Source of the DNA: Chersky-840 sp035532735
GTDB taxonomy: Bacteria > Actinomycetota > Acidimicrobiia > Acidimicrobiales > UBA8190
NCBI GenBank assembly: GCA_035532735.1
Contig: DATKQM010000058.1
Location: forward strand, 1 to 33,499
Direction: 5' to 3'
Length of the DNA stretch: 33,499 bases
Shown: one piece after another, positions 1 to 8,479 of the stretch
Position numbering within the stretch: the stretch's first letter is position 1
Layout: the number at the start of each line of letters is the position of its first letter
Made by a program: the position numbers and the translations under genes
The notes under the pieces: model-generated
Database searches by the model: none
The model's input: only the letters and a program-made list of their open reading frames with translations
What the model was told of the DNA's origin: nothing

Positions 1-1
1 C

Positions 2-679
2 ACCGAGCTCGACGCGGCCGACGTCCGAGCCGCTGAGCTCCGCGGCGAGCTCGACGCCGCCGAGGCCGCCGTGCACGGCGCCGAGACCGCGGTGGGAACG
101 GCGAGACGCCGCGCCGCGCCCGAGCTGGCCCGGGCTGTGGAGAAACGCCTCCGGAGCTTGGCCATGGCGCACGCTCGGGTCGAGGTCACCGTGGCCGAAC
201 CCGACCCCGGTGACGACGTCACGTTCCTCTTGGGTGCGAACCCCGGTGAGGCGGTCCTGCCCCTCGCCAAGGTGGCGTCGGGGGGCGAGCTGGCCCGGGC
301 CATGCTGGCGCTCCGGCTGGTGCTCACCGACGCACCGTCGACGATGGTCTTCGACGAAGTCGATGCCGGCGTGGGAGGAGAAGCCGCCCAGGCCGTGGGC
401 AGCGCGTTGGCGGAGGTGGCGCAGCGCCATCAGGTCCTGGTCGTCACGCACCTGGCCCAGGTCGCCGCGTGCGCCCGCCAACAGCTGGGGGTGCGCAAGG
501 TGCTCCACAGGGGCAGAACGGTGGCCCACGCCGCGGTGCTCGAGGAGGACGCCCGAGTGGTCGAGGTGGCCCGCATGTTGTCGGGGAGCCCGGACTCCGT
601 CACCGCACGACGCCATGCCGAAGAGCTCCTGGGAGCCAAACCCGCGGCCCCGGCCAGCAAGACCGCCCGGTCCCGCTGA
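2..679 (+). CDS. recN: DNA repair protein RecN, C-terminal part (5' end outside window)
   Basis: The reading frame is open from the window edge, so only the last 225 residues of a protein that is normally about 550-590 residues are present. RecN is an SMC-like ATPase that acts in double-strand break repair. The visible part holds the end of the coiled coil (Ala/Glu-rich) and the C-terminal half of the ATPase head: the ABC signature VASGGELARAMLALRLVL, the Walker B/D-loop segment MVFDEVDAGVGGEAAQAVG and the switch histidine in QVLVVTHLAQVAA. The tail after AEELLGAKP is Pro/Ala-rich and probably disordered. pyrG follows after 82 bp, and recN close to pyrG, a NUDIX gene and xerD is a familiar actinobacterial order. 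The family call is certain; the start cannot be seen. Confidence 0.95.
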   Translation, partial: TELDAADVRAAELRGELDAAEAAVHGAETAVGTARRRAAPELARAVEKRLRSLAMAHARVEVTVAEPDPGDDVTFLLGANPGEAVLPLAKVASGGELARAMLALRLVLTDAPSTMVFDEVDAGVGGEAAQAVGSALAEVAQRHQVLVVTHLAQVAACARQQLGVRKVLHRGRTVAHAAVLEEDARVVEVARMLSGSPDSVTARRHAEELLGAKPAAPASKTARSR

Positions 680-761
680 GCTCGGCCGATCGCGCCCCGA
701 TGCTCCACCGGTAGATTGGGCTCGTGGTCTACCGTAAGGCGATGCCCGGGAAGCTCCGAGC

Positions 762-2417
762 TTGACCAAGTACGTCTTCGTCACCGGCGGTGTGTCCTCA
801 TCGCTCGGCAAAGGACTCACCGCCTCATCGCTCGGCCGCTTGCTCAAGTGCCGGGGTCTGCGGGTGACGATGATCAAGCTCGACCCGTACATCAACGTCG
901 ACCCGGGCACGATGAACCCCTTCGAGCACGGCGAGGTCTTCGTCACCCACGACGGCGGTGAGACCGACCTCGACCTCGGCCACTACGAGCGTTTCATCGA
1001 CGTCGAGCTCAAGACGACGTCGAACGCCACCACCGGGTCGATCTACTCCGAGGTGATCCGCAAGGAACGCCACGGTGAGTACCTCGGCAAGACCGTCCAG
1101 GTCATCCCGCACATCACCGACGAGATCAAGGCGCGCATCCGCCACCTCGCCTCCGAGGAGATCGACGTCGTCATCGTCGAGGTGGGTGGCACCGTGGGCG
1201 ACATCGAGATCGTGCCCTTCCTCGAAGCCATCCGGCAGTTCCGACACGACGTCGGTCGGGACAACGTCTGCTACGTCCACCTCACCCTCGTGCCCTACCT
1301 GGCCCCGTCGGGAGAGCAAAAGACCAAACCCACCCAGCACTCGGTCACCGAGTTGCGCAGCCGCGGTATCCAGCCCGACGTGATCGTGTGCCGCTCGGAC
1401 CAACCCATCTCCGACGGGCTCAAGCGCAAGATCTCTTTGTTGTGCGACGTTCCCGTCGAAGGGGTCATCTCGGCGGTGGACGCGCCGAGCATCTACGAGA
1501 TACCCCTCGTCCTCCACGACGAGGGGCTCGACCGAGTCGTGTGCCAGATGCTCGCCATCGACGGCAACGAGCATCCTGTCGACCTGTCGGGGTGGGAGAA
1601 GGTCGTGAAGCAGGTCTCTGCTTCGGAACGCCCCGTGCGCATCGGTGTGGTCGGCAAGTACGTCAACCTCCCCGACGCCTACCTGTCGGTGGGCGAGGCA
1701 TTGCGCCACGCCGGGTTCCACCACGGGGCCAAGGTCGAGGTGGACTGGATCCAGGCCGAGAAGGTTCCCGACCTCCTCGGCACCGACCGCATGCTCCAAC
1801 TCGACGGCATGGTCATCCCCGGCGGATTCGGCGAGCGGGGCATCGAGGGGAAGATCGACGCCGTCGAATTCGCCCGCCAACGCGAGATCCCCTGTCTGGG
1901 CCTGTGTCTGGGCCTGCAGGTCATGGTCATCGACGTGGCCCGCCATCTGGCCGGGCTCGAGGGGGCGAACTCGCGTGAGTTCGACACCGTCAGCCCCCAC
2001 ATGGTGATCGACCTCATGGACGACCAGCACAAGGTCGTCGACATGGGTGGCACCATGCGGCTGGGGTCCTACGTCGCCCAGCTCGAGCCCGGTTCCATCG
2101 TGGCCGACGCCTACGGCTCGCTGGTGGTGTCGGAACGTCACCGTCATCGCTACGAGGTCAATCCCCGCTACAAGGCCAGGTTGATCGAAGCGGGGCTGCG
2201 CTGCTCGGGATCCTCCGCCGATGGTGTCCTCGTCGAATTCGTCGAGCTTCCCGGTCACCCTTTCTGGGTGGGGACCCAGGCCCACCCCGAGTTCAAGAGC
2301 CGGCCCGACCGTCCCCATCCTCTGTTCCGAGAGCTCCTGGGCGCCGCCCTACGCCGCGCCGATGGCCGCTTGCCACGACTCATCACCATCGACTCCGACG
2401 TCGGTGCCGCCTCCTGA
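762..2417 (+). CDS. pyrG: CTP synthase
   Basis: CTP synthase makes CTP from UTP, ATP and glutamine in the cytosol. The 551-residue protein has the usual length and both domains. The N-terminal synthase domain opens with TKYVFVTGGVSSSLGKGL, a P-loop-like nucleotide site. The C-terminal class I glutamine amidotransferase domain has an oxyanion-type loop near 355-360 (PGGFGERG), the nucleophile Cys382 in CLGLCLGLQ, and the His-Glu pair in AHPEF near the C terminus. I chose the TTG at 762 because the conserved N terminus begins immediately after it; no strong ribosome binding site is visible. The 3' end overlaps the probable start of the NUDIX gene, suggesting translational coupling. A 497-codon antisense frame across this gene is a codon-bias shadow. 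Confidence 0.98.
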   Translation: MTKYVFVTGGVSSSLGKGLTASSLGRLLKCRGLRVTMIKLDPYINVDPGTMNPFEHGEVFVTHDGGETDLDLGHYERFIDVELKTTSNATTGSIYSEVIRKERHGEYLGKTVQVIPHITDEIKARIRHLASEEIDVVIVEVGGTVGDIEIVPFLEAIRQFRHDVGRDNVCYVHLTLVPYLAPSGEQKTKPTQHSVTELRSRGIQPDVIVCRSDQPISDGLKRKISLLCDVPVEGVISAVDAPSIYEIPLVLHDEGLDRVVCQMLAIDGNEHPVDLSGWEKVVKQVSASERPVRIGVVGKYVNLPDAYLSVGEALRHAGFHHGAKVEVDWIQAEKVPDLLGTDRMLQLDGMVIPGGFGERGIEGKIDAVEFARQREIPCLGLCLGLQVMVIDVARHLAGLEGANSREFDTVSPHMVIDLMDDQHKVVDMGGTMRLGSYVAQLEPGSIVADAYGSLVVSERHRHRYEVNPRYKARLIEAGLRCSGSSADGVLVEFVELPGHPFWVGTQAHPEFKSRPDRPHPLFRELLGAALRRADGRLPRLITIDSDVGAAS

Positions 2418-2967
2418 ACAGGGGTTCCGCCACCTCGCTGACGACGTCCGCCTCCGGGGGTGGGGGATCTCGGTGGTCCAAGGCACCTACGCTGCCCCTG
2501 ACGGCTCGCTCTTCACCCGCGACGTCGTCCGTCACCCCGGTGCGGTAGCGGTCGTTCCCGTCACCGAACACGACACGATCCTGCTCGTCCGCCAATACCG
2601 GGGACCGGTCGACCGTGTCCTGCTCGAGATTCCCGCCGGTACCCGCGACGTCGAAGGCGAGGCGCCCGAGATCACGGCTCGGCGCGAGCTCGAGGAGGAG
2701 GTCGGGGTACGAGCCAAGTCGGTGCGCCTCCTCGGGACCATGCTCAACAGTCCGGGCTTCTGCGACCAAGAGACCCTTCTCTATCTGGCCTGGCAGCTCG
2801 AGCACAGCGAACCGTCTCGCCACGGTGAGGAGGAGCGCTACATCGAGGTCGTCGAGATCGCGCTCGCCGATATCGGCGCCATGATCGCCTCGGGCGAGCT
2901 CATCGACGCCCAGACCGTCCTCGGCCTGCTCCTGGCCCGCGACGCATTACGCGCCGAAGAGAGCTGA
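2404..2967 (+). CDS. NUDIX hydrolase, ADP-ribose pyrophosphatase type
   Basis: NUDIX enzymes cleave nucleoside diphosphates linked to another group; this subfamily usually splits ADP-ribose into AMP and ribose 5-phosphate. The NUDIX box is clear near residues 79-102: Gly, then Glu in DVEGE, then RELEEEVGV. The first spacer, from Gly to the first Glu, is six residues instead of the textbook five; I read this as a one-residue insertion. A beta strand (TILLVRQYRGPV) and IPAG precede the box, as in ADP-ribose pyrophosphatases. The frame is open further upstream inside pyrG, but homology-like sequence begins only around GFRHLADD, so I chose the GTG at 2404, giving 187 residues and a 14-base overlap with pyrG. 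An ATG at 2362 is the alternative. xerD starts four bases after the stop. Confidence 0.9.
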   Translation: MPPPEQGFRHLADDVRLRGWGISVVQGTYAAPDGSLFTRDVVRHPGAVAVVPVTEHDTILLVRQYRGPVDRVLLEIPAGTRDVEGEAPEITARRELEEEVGVRAKSVRLLGTMLNSPGFCDQETLLYLAWQLEHSEPSRHGEEERYIEVVEIALADIGAMIASGELIDAQTVLGLLLARDALRAEES

Positions 2968-2971
2968 CCAA

Positions 2972-3934
2972 ATGGCACCGGTCATGATCGACGTCTCCGA
3001 GAGCGGGCCCGCCCTGAGCCGTTACGCCGAGGAGTACCTCACCTGGCTGGCCATCGAACAGGGGCGCGCCCGCAACACGATCATCTCGTACCGCCGAGAC
3101 CTCGTGAGCTACGAGGCGTTCCTGGCCCGGCGCGGTCACACCGTGGACGATGCCGATGTCGCCAGTGTCGAAGAGCACCTTGCCGAACGACGAGCCGCAG
3201 GACTCGGCCCCGCCTCGGTGTCGCGCGCCCTCGCCGCGTTGCGAGGCCTGCACCGGTTCCTCCTCGAAGAAGGCGAGACCACCGCTGATCCCACTGCCGA
3301 TGTCCGACCCGTCCGCACACCGCTGCGTCTCCCCAAGGCCATCGACGAGGACGAGGTGGGCCGCCTCCTCGACACGACGACCAAGAAAGACCCTGCATCG
3401 ATTCGGGACCGGGCCATCCTCGAGGTCCTCTACGGCACCGGGATGCGGGTCTCGGAGCTGGCCGGCCTGAGCCTGTCCGACCTGGCCTCGGACACCGGGC
3501 TCGTCCGGGTGCTCGGCAAGGGGGACAAGGAACGGCTCGTCCCGGTGGGACGCTGCGCGCGTCGGGCCCTCGACACCTGGCTCGGCCCCCGGGGCCGCCC
3601 CGAGTTCGAGCCCCACCGCTGGGCGCGCCGCGGTGACGCCGAGGCCGTGTTCCTGAACGCCCGGGGCGGTCGACTCACTCGCCAGGGCGTGTGGGGAGTG
3701 CTCAAGAAACGAGCCCGGGCCGCCGGCATCGAGGACCGGGTCCATCCGCACGTCCTACGCCACTCCTGCGCCACCCACATGCTGGCGCACGGCGCCGATA
3801 TCCGTGTGGTCCAGGAGCTCCTCGGCCACTCCTCGATCGCCACCACCCAGCTCTACACCAAGGTGTCGTTGGAGCACCTGAGAGAGGCCTATGACCAGGC
3901 GCATCCGCGCGCCGACTGGGGTGGCGGGCAGTAA
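2972..3934 (+). CDS. xerD: Tyrosine recombinase XerD (chromosome dimer resolution)
   Basis: XerD acts with XerC at dif to resolve chromosome dimers before division. The 320-residue protein has an N-terminal SAM-like core-binding domain (about 15-105) and a complete C-terminal catalytic domain: Arg159 in GTGMRVSEL, the Lys of GKGDKER (about 183), His260-x-x-Arg263 in HVLRH, His286 in LLGHSS and the nucleophile Tyr295 in TTQLYTK. XerD rather than XerC is inferred from context, because xerD usually lies between the NUDIX gene and the scp genes in Actinobacteria. The start follows the NUDIX stop by four bases with GAGAG upstream. This full catalytic set is a useful contrast to the degraded integrase at 31754-32587. 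Confidence 0.93.
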   Translation: MAPVMIDVSESGPALSRYAEEYLTWLAIEQGRARNTIISYRRDLVSYEAFLARRGHTVDDADVASVEEHLAERRAAGLGPASVSRALAALRGLHRFLLEEGETTADPTADVRPVRTPLRLPKAIDEDEVGRLLDTTTKKDPASIRDRAILEVLYGTGMRVSELAGLSLSDLASDTGLVRVLGKGDKERLVPVGRCARRALDTWLGPRGRPEFEPHRWARRGDAEAVFLNARGGRLTRQGVWGVLKKRARAAGIEDRVHPHVLRHSCATHMLAHGADIRVVQELLGHSSIATTQLYTKVSLEHLREAYDQAHPRADWGGGQ

Positions 3935-3943
3935 TCTCTCTTC

Positions 3944-4279
3944 GTGTCTCCCGACGCCTCTACTGTCGATCACCGCGCCCTTCTAGAGGAGGAGCGCGCT
4001 GATCTCATCGCCAAGCTCGCCGAGCTCGGCTTAGGGGGGGCCGGGCTCGCCTACGACTCCAACTTCGCAGACTCGAGCCAGGTCACCGCTGAACGTGGTG
4101 AAGCCGAGGCCCTGGGGGCGTCGCTTCGAGAGACCCTCGACGACGTCGAACGGGCCCTGGCCAAGCTGGCCGCCGGTAGCTACGGGGCCTGTGAGGACTG
4201 CGGAGCGCCGATCGACCCGCTGCGCCTCGAGGCGAAGCCCGCGGCCCGCTACTGCATCGACTGCGCCGCGAAGCATTGA
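3944..4279 (+). CDS. DksA/TraR-type C4 zinc-finger protein (first copy)
   Basis: This 111-residue protein has a helical N-terminal half and a C-terminal DksA/TraR zinc finger with Cys83-x2-Cys86 and Cys104-x2-Cys107 (CEDCGAPIDPLRLEAKPAAR between). Family members bind the RNA polymerase secondary channel and alter initiation at selected promoters. The segment FADSSQVTAERGE between the helices is typical of short actinobacterial members rather than of true DksA, so the exact role is unknown. The GTG start lies nine bases after the xerD stop with no obvious ribosome binding site, suggesting co-transcription and re-initiation. The stop codon lies inside an imperfect 20-bp tandem repeat. A second family member occurs at 24461-24829 with a different helical region, so the two are probably not recent duplicates. 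Confidence 0.88.
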   Translation: MSPDASTVDHRALLEEERADLIAKLAELGLGGAGLAYDSNFADSSQVTAERGEAEALGASLRETLDDVERALAKLAAGSYGACEDCGAPIDPLRLEAKPAARYCIDCAAKH

Positions 4280-4308
4280 CCTGAGAGACGAAGCACTGAT
4301 CCGAAAGA
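4269..4308 (+). repeat. Imperfect 20-bp tandem duplication at the end of the first DksA-like gene
   Basis: Two adjacent 20-base copies (4269-4288 and 4289-4308) match at 16 positions; both begin CGAAGCA and end AGA. The first copy contains the TGA stop of the DksA-like gene and the second lies just before the GTG of the membrane protease gene. It may be an old slippage duplication with no function. Confidence 0.6.
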
Positions 4309-4312
4309 CACA

Positions 4313-5095
4313 GTGACCGACGCCTGGGGCCATCCCGCCGCGCCGGGACCGCCGCCACGCCGGGGTCTCAGCCCACGCGCCACCATCTGGATCATCGCCG
4401 GGGTGGCGCTTCTGGCCGTACTCATCCGCATCCACCGGATCACGACGTTCGAGATCCTGCTCGTCTGCACGATCATCCCCTCGGTCATCCTGCACGAGGT
4501 CTCCCATGGCGCCGCCGCCCTCTTCTTCGGCGACGACACCGCCAAGCGCGCCGGCCGGCTGACGCTCAATCCCATCCGTCACATCGACCCCTTCGGCACG
4601 ATCATCCTGCCGATCCTGCTGGTACTCAGCGGGGTGGGGGCCATCGCCTATGCCAAACCGGTTCCCGTCAACGTCTCACGACTCCGGAACTCTCGGAATT
4701 CCAGCGTCGTGGTGTCACTGGTGGGGCCGGCCGTGAACGTCGTGTTGGCCGTTGTGATCGGTTTCGCCTTCAAGTCCTTGGTCACGGGGTTCGGCCCACG
4801 CATCGATGCGGTGAACGGCGTCGGGCCCATCGGCCCCCAACTGCTCTTCGTGGCCGGCTACGTCAATGTCTTGTTGGCGGTGTTCAACCTCATTCCGCTC
4901 CCACCGCTCGACGGCTCGGCGGTCTTGGAGAGACTCCTGCCTTCGAGTCTGCTGCCTGGCTATTACCGCATCAGGCCGTTCACGATGTTCGTGCCGTTGA
5001 TCCTCATCGTGCTCGCCCCACACGTCCTGCAGAGTCTCTTCTCATGGTTCGAACTGCACTACGCGAGCGCCATAGGGGTGCCGGTCAACGGCTGA
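4313..5095 (+). CDS. Site-2-type intramembrane metalloprotease (M50 family)
   Basis: The 260-residue protein has about five to six membrane segments and both zinc-site motifs of M50 proteases: His61-Glu62-x-x-His65 (HEVSHG) in a transmembrane helix, and the distant Asp200 in NLIPLPPLDGS. It lacks a PDZ domain and so belongs to the short group of site-2-like proteases, whose substrates are generally unknown. The N terminus is Pro-rich and cytoplasmic. I chose the GTG at 4313, 33 bases after the DksA-like stop. Its end overlaps the 3' end of trpS on the other strand by 11 bases. Short M50 proteases beside trpS and scpA are seen in other Gram-positive genomes, so this looks like conserved order. 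Confidence 0.9.
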   Translation: MTDAWGHPAAPGPPPRRGLSPRATIWIIAGVALLAVLIRIHRITTFEILLVCTIIPSVILHEVSHGAAALFFGDDTAKRAGRLTLNPIRHIDPFGTIILPILLVLSGVGAIAYAKPVPVNVSRLRNSRNSSVVVSLVGPAVNVVLAVVIGFAFKSLVTGFGPRIDAVNGVGPIGPQLLFVAGYVNVLLAVFNLIPLPPLDGSAVLERLLPSSLLPGYYRIRPFTMFVPLILIVLAPHVLQSLFSWFELHYASAIGVPVNG

Positions 5096-6083
5096 AGCCA
5101 TCGGGCGGCGCCAGCAACCCCACGGCGCGCATGGCCCGGTCCAGTGTCGGCCCGGCCACGGCCCTCGCCTTTGCGGCGCCTTCGGCGAGCACGGACTCGA
5201 CGTACCCACGCTGGGTCTGCAGTTCGGCCAGGCGTGCGCGCACCGGGCGCAGCAACTCCGACAGCGCTTCGGCCACGTCGGCCTTCAACGTGCCGTAGTT
5301 GGCGTAGTGCGAAGCGAGCTCGGCGGGGTCGCCTCCGGTCGACGCCGCCAAGAGCTCCAACAGGTTCGACACGCCGGGCTTGGTCACCGGGTCGTAGCGG
5401 ACCTCGGTCTCGTTGTCGGTGACGGCCTTGCGCACCTTGCGGTCGATCTCCTCGGGGGAGTCGAGGACGAGCACCGTCCCCAGGGGTGAGCTCATCGACT
5501 TCGACATCTTGCGGCTGGGCTCTTGGAGGTCCATGACCCGGGCCGCCACCTTCGGCACCGCCGATTCGGGCACCACGAAGGTCTCGCCGTAGCGGTTGTT
5601 GAAGCGGGCAGCCACGTCCCGGGTGAGCTCGAGGTGTTGGCGCTGATCATCACCCACGGGGACCCGATCGGCGTCGTAGAGGAGGATGTCGGCCGCCATC
5701 AGCACCGGGTAGGTGAGCAGCCCGGCCCGTACCGTCTCCTGCTCTCCGCCTTTCTCCTTGAACTGGGTCATCCGGCGCAGCTCTCCGTAGGTGGCGGTGC
5801 ACTCGAGCAGCCACGTCAGCCGGGGGTGCTCAGGGACGTGGCTCTGGATGAACAAGGTGCAGACCGACGGGTCGAGCCCCACAGCCAGGAGGTTCTCCGC
5901 CGCCTCGAGGGTCCTGGCGGCCAGGAGGGTGGGGTCGTAGTCCAAGGTGAGAGCGTGGAGGTCAACGACGCAGAAAAATGCGTCGAATTCGTGCTGGTCG
6001 GCGACCCAATTCCGGAAGGCGCCCAAGTAGTTGCCCAGGTGGAGATCACCACTCGGTTGCACACCCGACAGCACCCTCGCCAT
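5085..6083 (-). CDS. trpS: Tryptophanyl-tRNA synthetase
   Basis: TrpRS, a class I synthetase, charges tRNA-Trp in the cytosol. The protein (332 residues from the chosen start) has the HIGH-like motif SGDLHLGNYLGA at its N terminus and the KMSKS loop in SRKMSKSMSSPLG, with the family segments ECTATYGELRRMTQFKEK and TYPVLMAADILLY between. I chose the ATG at 6083 rather than an in-frame ATG at 6107, because the conserved start MARVLSGVQPSGDLHLG begins there and the eight extra residues look like leader sequence. It is the only - strand gene in the first 12.5 kb. It converges on the M50 gene (11-base overlap) and diverges from scpA across about 135 bp. I see no T-box or leader peptide with Trp codons in that gap. 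Confidence 0.97.
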   Translation of the reverse strand: MARVLSGVQPSGDLHLGNYLGAFRNWVADQHEFDAFFCVVDLHALTLDYDPTLLAARTLEAAENLLAVGLDPSVCTLFIQSHVPEHPRLTWLLECTATYGELRRMTQFKEKGGEQETVRAGLLTYPVLMAADILLYDADRVPVGDDQRQHLELTRDVAARFNNRYGETFVVPESAVPKVAARVMDLQEPSRKMSKSMSSPLGTVLVLDSPEEIDRKVRKAVTDNETEVRYDPVTKPGVSNLLELLAASTGGDPAELASHYANYGTLKADVAEALSELLRPVRARLAELQTQRGYVESVLAEGAAKARAVAGPTLDRAMRAVGLLAPPDGFSR

Positions 6084-6218
6084 GGCTGGCCATGGTACGG
6101 GACCCATGCCTGGACGCGGTGCTGGGAGAGGGCTGGACCGGGGAGCCTGACGAAGAACGTCTTACCTGCTCAGAGGCCATGCATCGACAGTGACGGGGGA
6201 GCCGGTAGGGTCGAATCC

Positions 6219-7004
6219 GTGGTGGCGCACGTCTCGACGCCCGTCTTCGAAGGGCCCTTCGACGTGCTGTTGCAGCTCGTGTCGGACCACAAGGTCGAGA
6301 TCTACGACATCTCGGTGTCGGACCTCGTCGACGCCTTCATCGCCGAGATGAACGCCCGTCAGCCCTTCGACGTCCAGACCGCCAGCGAGTTCCTCGTGAT
6401 CGCGGCGATCCTGGTGGAGCTCAAGTCCCGCAAGCTGCTTCCAGGTGCCGACGACGTCGAGGACGACGAGGAGCTCGCCGGCTTCGAAGAGCGCGACCGT
6501 CTCCTGGCCCGGCTCCTCGAGCTCCAGGCCTATGCCGCCGCGGCGGACGCCTTCGCCGTGCTCATCGACCATGCCCGCCACACCCTGCCCCGCGTCGCCG
6601 GGCTGGAGGAGCGCTTCCGGGACCTGGCTCCCGACCTCCTGGTGGGCGTCACCCCGGAGAAACTGGCCGCCGCCTTCATGGTGGGAACCGTGCCCCGGCC
6701 CGAGTTCCTGCTCGACTTGTCCCACGTCACGGTGGAAGCCGTCACCGTGTCCGAAGCCGTCACCGAGCTCGAAGAGCGCCTGCCGAGTGCGGGTCGACTG
6801 TCGTTTCGCGAGCTGACCTCGCACTGCACCACCCGAATGCAGATCATTGTGCGCTTCCTCGCCCTGCTGGAGCTGTGCAAGCGGGGCTGGATCACCCTCG
6901 ACCAGGGCGAGACCTTCGGCGACCTGGTCGTCTTCTGGTCCCGAGACTCGTCCGTGCTGTCCACCGTCGGCGGTGGCGATGCGGTCGAGGAATACGACGG
7001 CTGA
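6219..7004 (+). CDS. scpA: Segregation and condensation protein A (kleisin)
   Basis: ScpA is the kleisin that bridges the SMC heads with ScpB in the bacterial condensin complex. The 261-residue protein begins at FEGPFDVLLQLVSDHKVEIY, the typical N-terminal SMC-binding segment, followed by FLVIAAILVELKSRKLLP and an acidic stretch (DDVEDDEEL). The winged-helix end around 205-245 (FRELTSHCTTRMQIIVRFLA) binds the other SMC head. The frame is open far upstream to 5523, but that stretch is antisense to trpS and unlike ScpA. Two adjacent GTG codons at 6219 and 6222 fit the family start, with GGTAGGG upstream as a possible ribosome binding site. scpB follows after nine bases. Confidence 0.95.
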   Translation: MVAHVSTPVFEGPFDVLLQLVSDHKVEIYDISVSDLVDAFIAEMNARQPFDVQTASEFLVIAAILVELKSRKLLPGADDVEDDEELAGFEERDRLLARLLELQAYAAAADAFAVLIDHARHTLPRVAGLEERFRDLAPDLLVGVTPEKLAAAFMVGTVPRPEFLLDLSHVTVEAVTVSEAVTELEERLPSAGRLSFRELTSHCTTRMQIIVRFLALLELCKRGWITLDQGETFGDLVVFWSRDSSVLSTVGGGDAVEEYDG

Positions 7005-7013
7005 GCGTCGCGC

Positions 7014-7586
7014 GTGGGACTTCCTGAGGAGTACCGGGCCATCGAGGCCATCTTGCTCTCCGCACTCGAGCCCGTCCCCCCGAACATGCTCGCCGAGCTT
7101 CTCGAGATGCCCCTCGATCGGGTCGAGGCGGCCTGCGCGGAGTTGGCTTCGGGCTACGAGGACGAGGGCCGGGGATTCGTGCTCGCCCGGGTGGCGGGGG
7201 GATACCGGTACCAGACCCATCCCGACCTTGCTCCGTTCGTCGAGCGCTTCGCCATGGAGGGCGTGTCCTCGCGCCTGTCGTCCGCCGCGCTCGAGACCCT
7301 GGCCATCGTCGCCTATCGCCAACCGGTGTCACGAGCTCAGATCGCGGCGCTGCGCGGGGTGAACGTCGACGGCGTGGTGCGTTTGCTGGAGCAGCGCGGC
7401 TACATCAACGCCGTGGGCCACGCTCCGGGTCCGGGCCAGCCCGTCCTCTACGGCACCACCCCTGCCTTTTTGGAGCGGCTCGGGCTCTTCAACCTCGACG
7501 AGCTCCCTCCTGTCGAAGAGCTCTTGCCCGGGCCCGAGGTCGTCGAGCAGCTCGAGGAGCGCCTGCGCCCCGGCGCCGATGCCTGA
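7014..7586 (+). CDS. scpB: Segregation and condensation protein B
   Basis: ScpB dimers bind ScpA and stabilise the SMC ring during chromosome compaction. The 190-residue protein has the two expected winged-helix domains: the first with EYRAIEAILLSALEPVPPNM, the second with the family hallmark SSAALETLAIVAYRQPVSRA followed by IAALRGVNVDGVVRLLEQRG. The C-terminal tail is acidic (PPVEELLPGPEVVEQLEE). The GTG start at 7014 lies nine bases after the scpA stop; no alternative start gives a better family N terminus. Its last eight bases overlap rluB, so scpA-scpB-rluB look co-translated. Confidence 0.95.
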   Translation: MGLPEEYRAIEAILLSALEPVPPNMLAELLEMPLDRVEAACAELASGYEDEGRGFVLARVAGGYRYQTHPDLAPFVERFAMEGVSSRLSSAALETLAIVAYRQPVSRAQIAALRGVNVDGVVRLLEQRGYINAVGHAPGPGQPVLYGTTPAFLERLGLFNLDELPPVEELLPGPEVVEQLEERLRPGADA

Positions 7587-8469
7587 GGGGCACCGCCCGC
7601 CACTGCGCCACCAATCCCCTCGAACGGCTGGCACCGGCGACGCGACACCGGAGGGCGAGCGACTCCAGAAGGTCCTGGCCCGAGTCGGCCTCGGAAGCCG
7701 TCGGGCCTGTGAGGCGTTGATCGCCGACGGCAGGGTGACGGTGAACGGCGAGCCCGTCGAGCTCGGTCGTCGCGTCGACGTCGAGGTCGACGTGGTGGCA
7801 CTCGACGGCGTCCCCCTGCCGGTGCTCCCGGGGCTCGTCCACTACCTGCTGCACAAGCCGGCCGGGGTCGTGACCACCGCACACGACCCCTTCGCCCGCC
7901 CCACCGTGCTCGAGCTCGTGCCCGAGGAGCCCCGGGTGTTCCCGGTGGGAAGGCTCGACGCCGACAGCGAGGGGCTGCTGGTGCTCACCAACGACGGCGA
8001 GCTGGCTCAGCGCCTGACTCATCCTTCGTTCGGTGTCGAGAAGGAATACCTGGTGGAGGTGGAAGGGGTGCCCTCGGCCGGGGACCTACGGCGCCTGCGG
8101 CTCGGAGTCGACCTCGACGACGGGAAGACGGCCCCGGCCACGGTGGGCGTCGTCGCCCCGGGCGTCATCCGGATCGTGATCCACGAGGGCCGCAACCGAC
8201 AGATCCGCCGGATGTGCGACGCCGTGGGCCACCCCGTCCATCGCCTCGTGCGCACCCGGATCGGGCCCGTCTCCGACCCACACTTGAAGCCCGGGACGTG
8301 GAGAGCGCTCGAGGGCTCGGAGGTCCGCGCCCTGGGGCGCGCGGCGCGACACCGGGGCGAGGCGGCCCAAGCCGCGGGTGCCACGAGGCGAGCCCCGCGC
8401 CCCAAGAGCCGACGCGATGGTCCTGGCCAGCGCACCGATCCGCCGGGAGGCCGCACCCGGCCTGGGTAG
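7579..8469 (+). CDS. rluB: 23S rRNA pseudouridine synthase, RluB/RsuA family
   Basis: This 296-residue enzyme isomerises a uridine in 23S rRNA (position 2605 in E. coli numbering for RluB, inferred from family). An S4 RNA-binding domain covers about residues 27-75 (ERLQKVLARVGLGSRRACEA). The catalytic domain carries the invariant Asp127 in GRLDADSEGLLVLTNDG and the RNA-contact segment IHEGRNRQIRRMCDAVGHPV. The last 45 or so residues are rich in Arg, Pro and Gly, a disordered basic tail common in actinobacterial homologues. The ATG at 7579 overlaps scpB by eight bases and aroH begins ten bases after the stop, so rRNA modification, chromosome segregation and aromatic biosynthesis share one transcript. 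Confidence 0.93.
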   Translation: MPEGHRPPLRHQSPRTAGTGDATPEGERLQKVLARVGLGSRRACEALIADGRVTVNGEPVELGRRVDVEVDVVALDGVPLPVLPGLVHYLLHKPAGVVTTAHDPFARPTVLELVPEEPRVFPVGRLDADSEGLLVLTNDGELAQRLTHPSFGVEKEYLVEVEGVPSAGDLRRLRLGVDLDDGKTAPATVGVVAPGVIRIVIHEGRNRQIRRMCDAVGHPVHRLVRTRIGPVSDPHLKPGTWRALEGSEVRALGRAARHRGEAAQAAGATRRAPRPKSRRDGPGQRTDPPGGRTRPG

Positions 8470-8479
8470 CATCACGACC

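Noticed and set aside
825..2318. Long open frame antisense to pyrG (497 codons)
   Set aside because: It mirrors pyrG exactly, is Asp/Val/His-rich without domains, and arises from G/C-ending codons on the other strand.
5523..6218. Upstream extension of the scpA frame
   Set aside because: It is antisense to trpS and the ScpA family start fits the GTG at 6219.
6201..6225. T-loop-like string GGTCGAATCC before scpA, as a possible tRNA
   Set aside because: No acceptor, D or anticodon arms can be formed around it.
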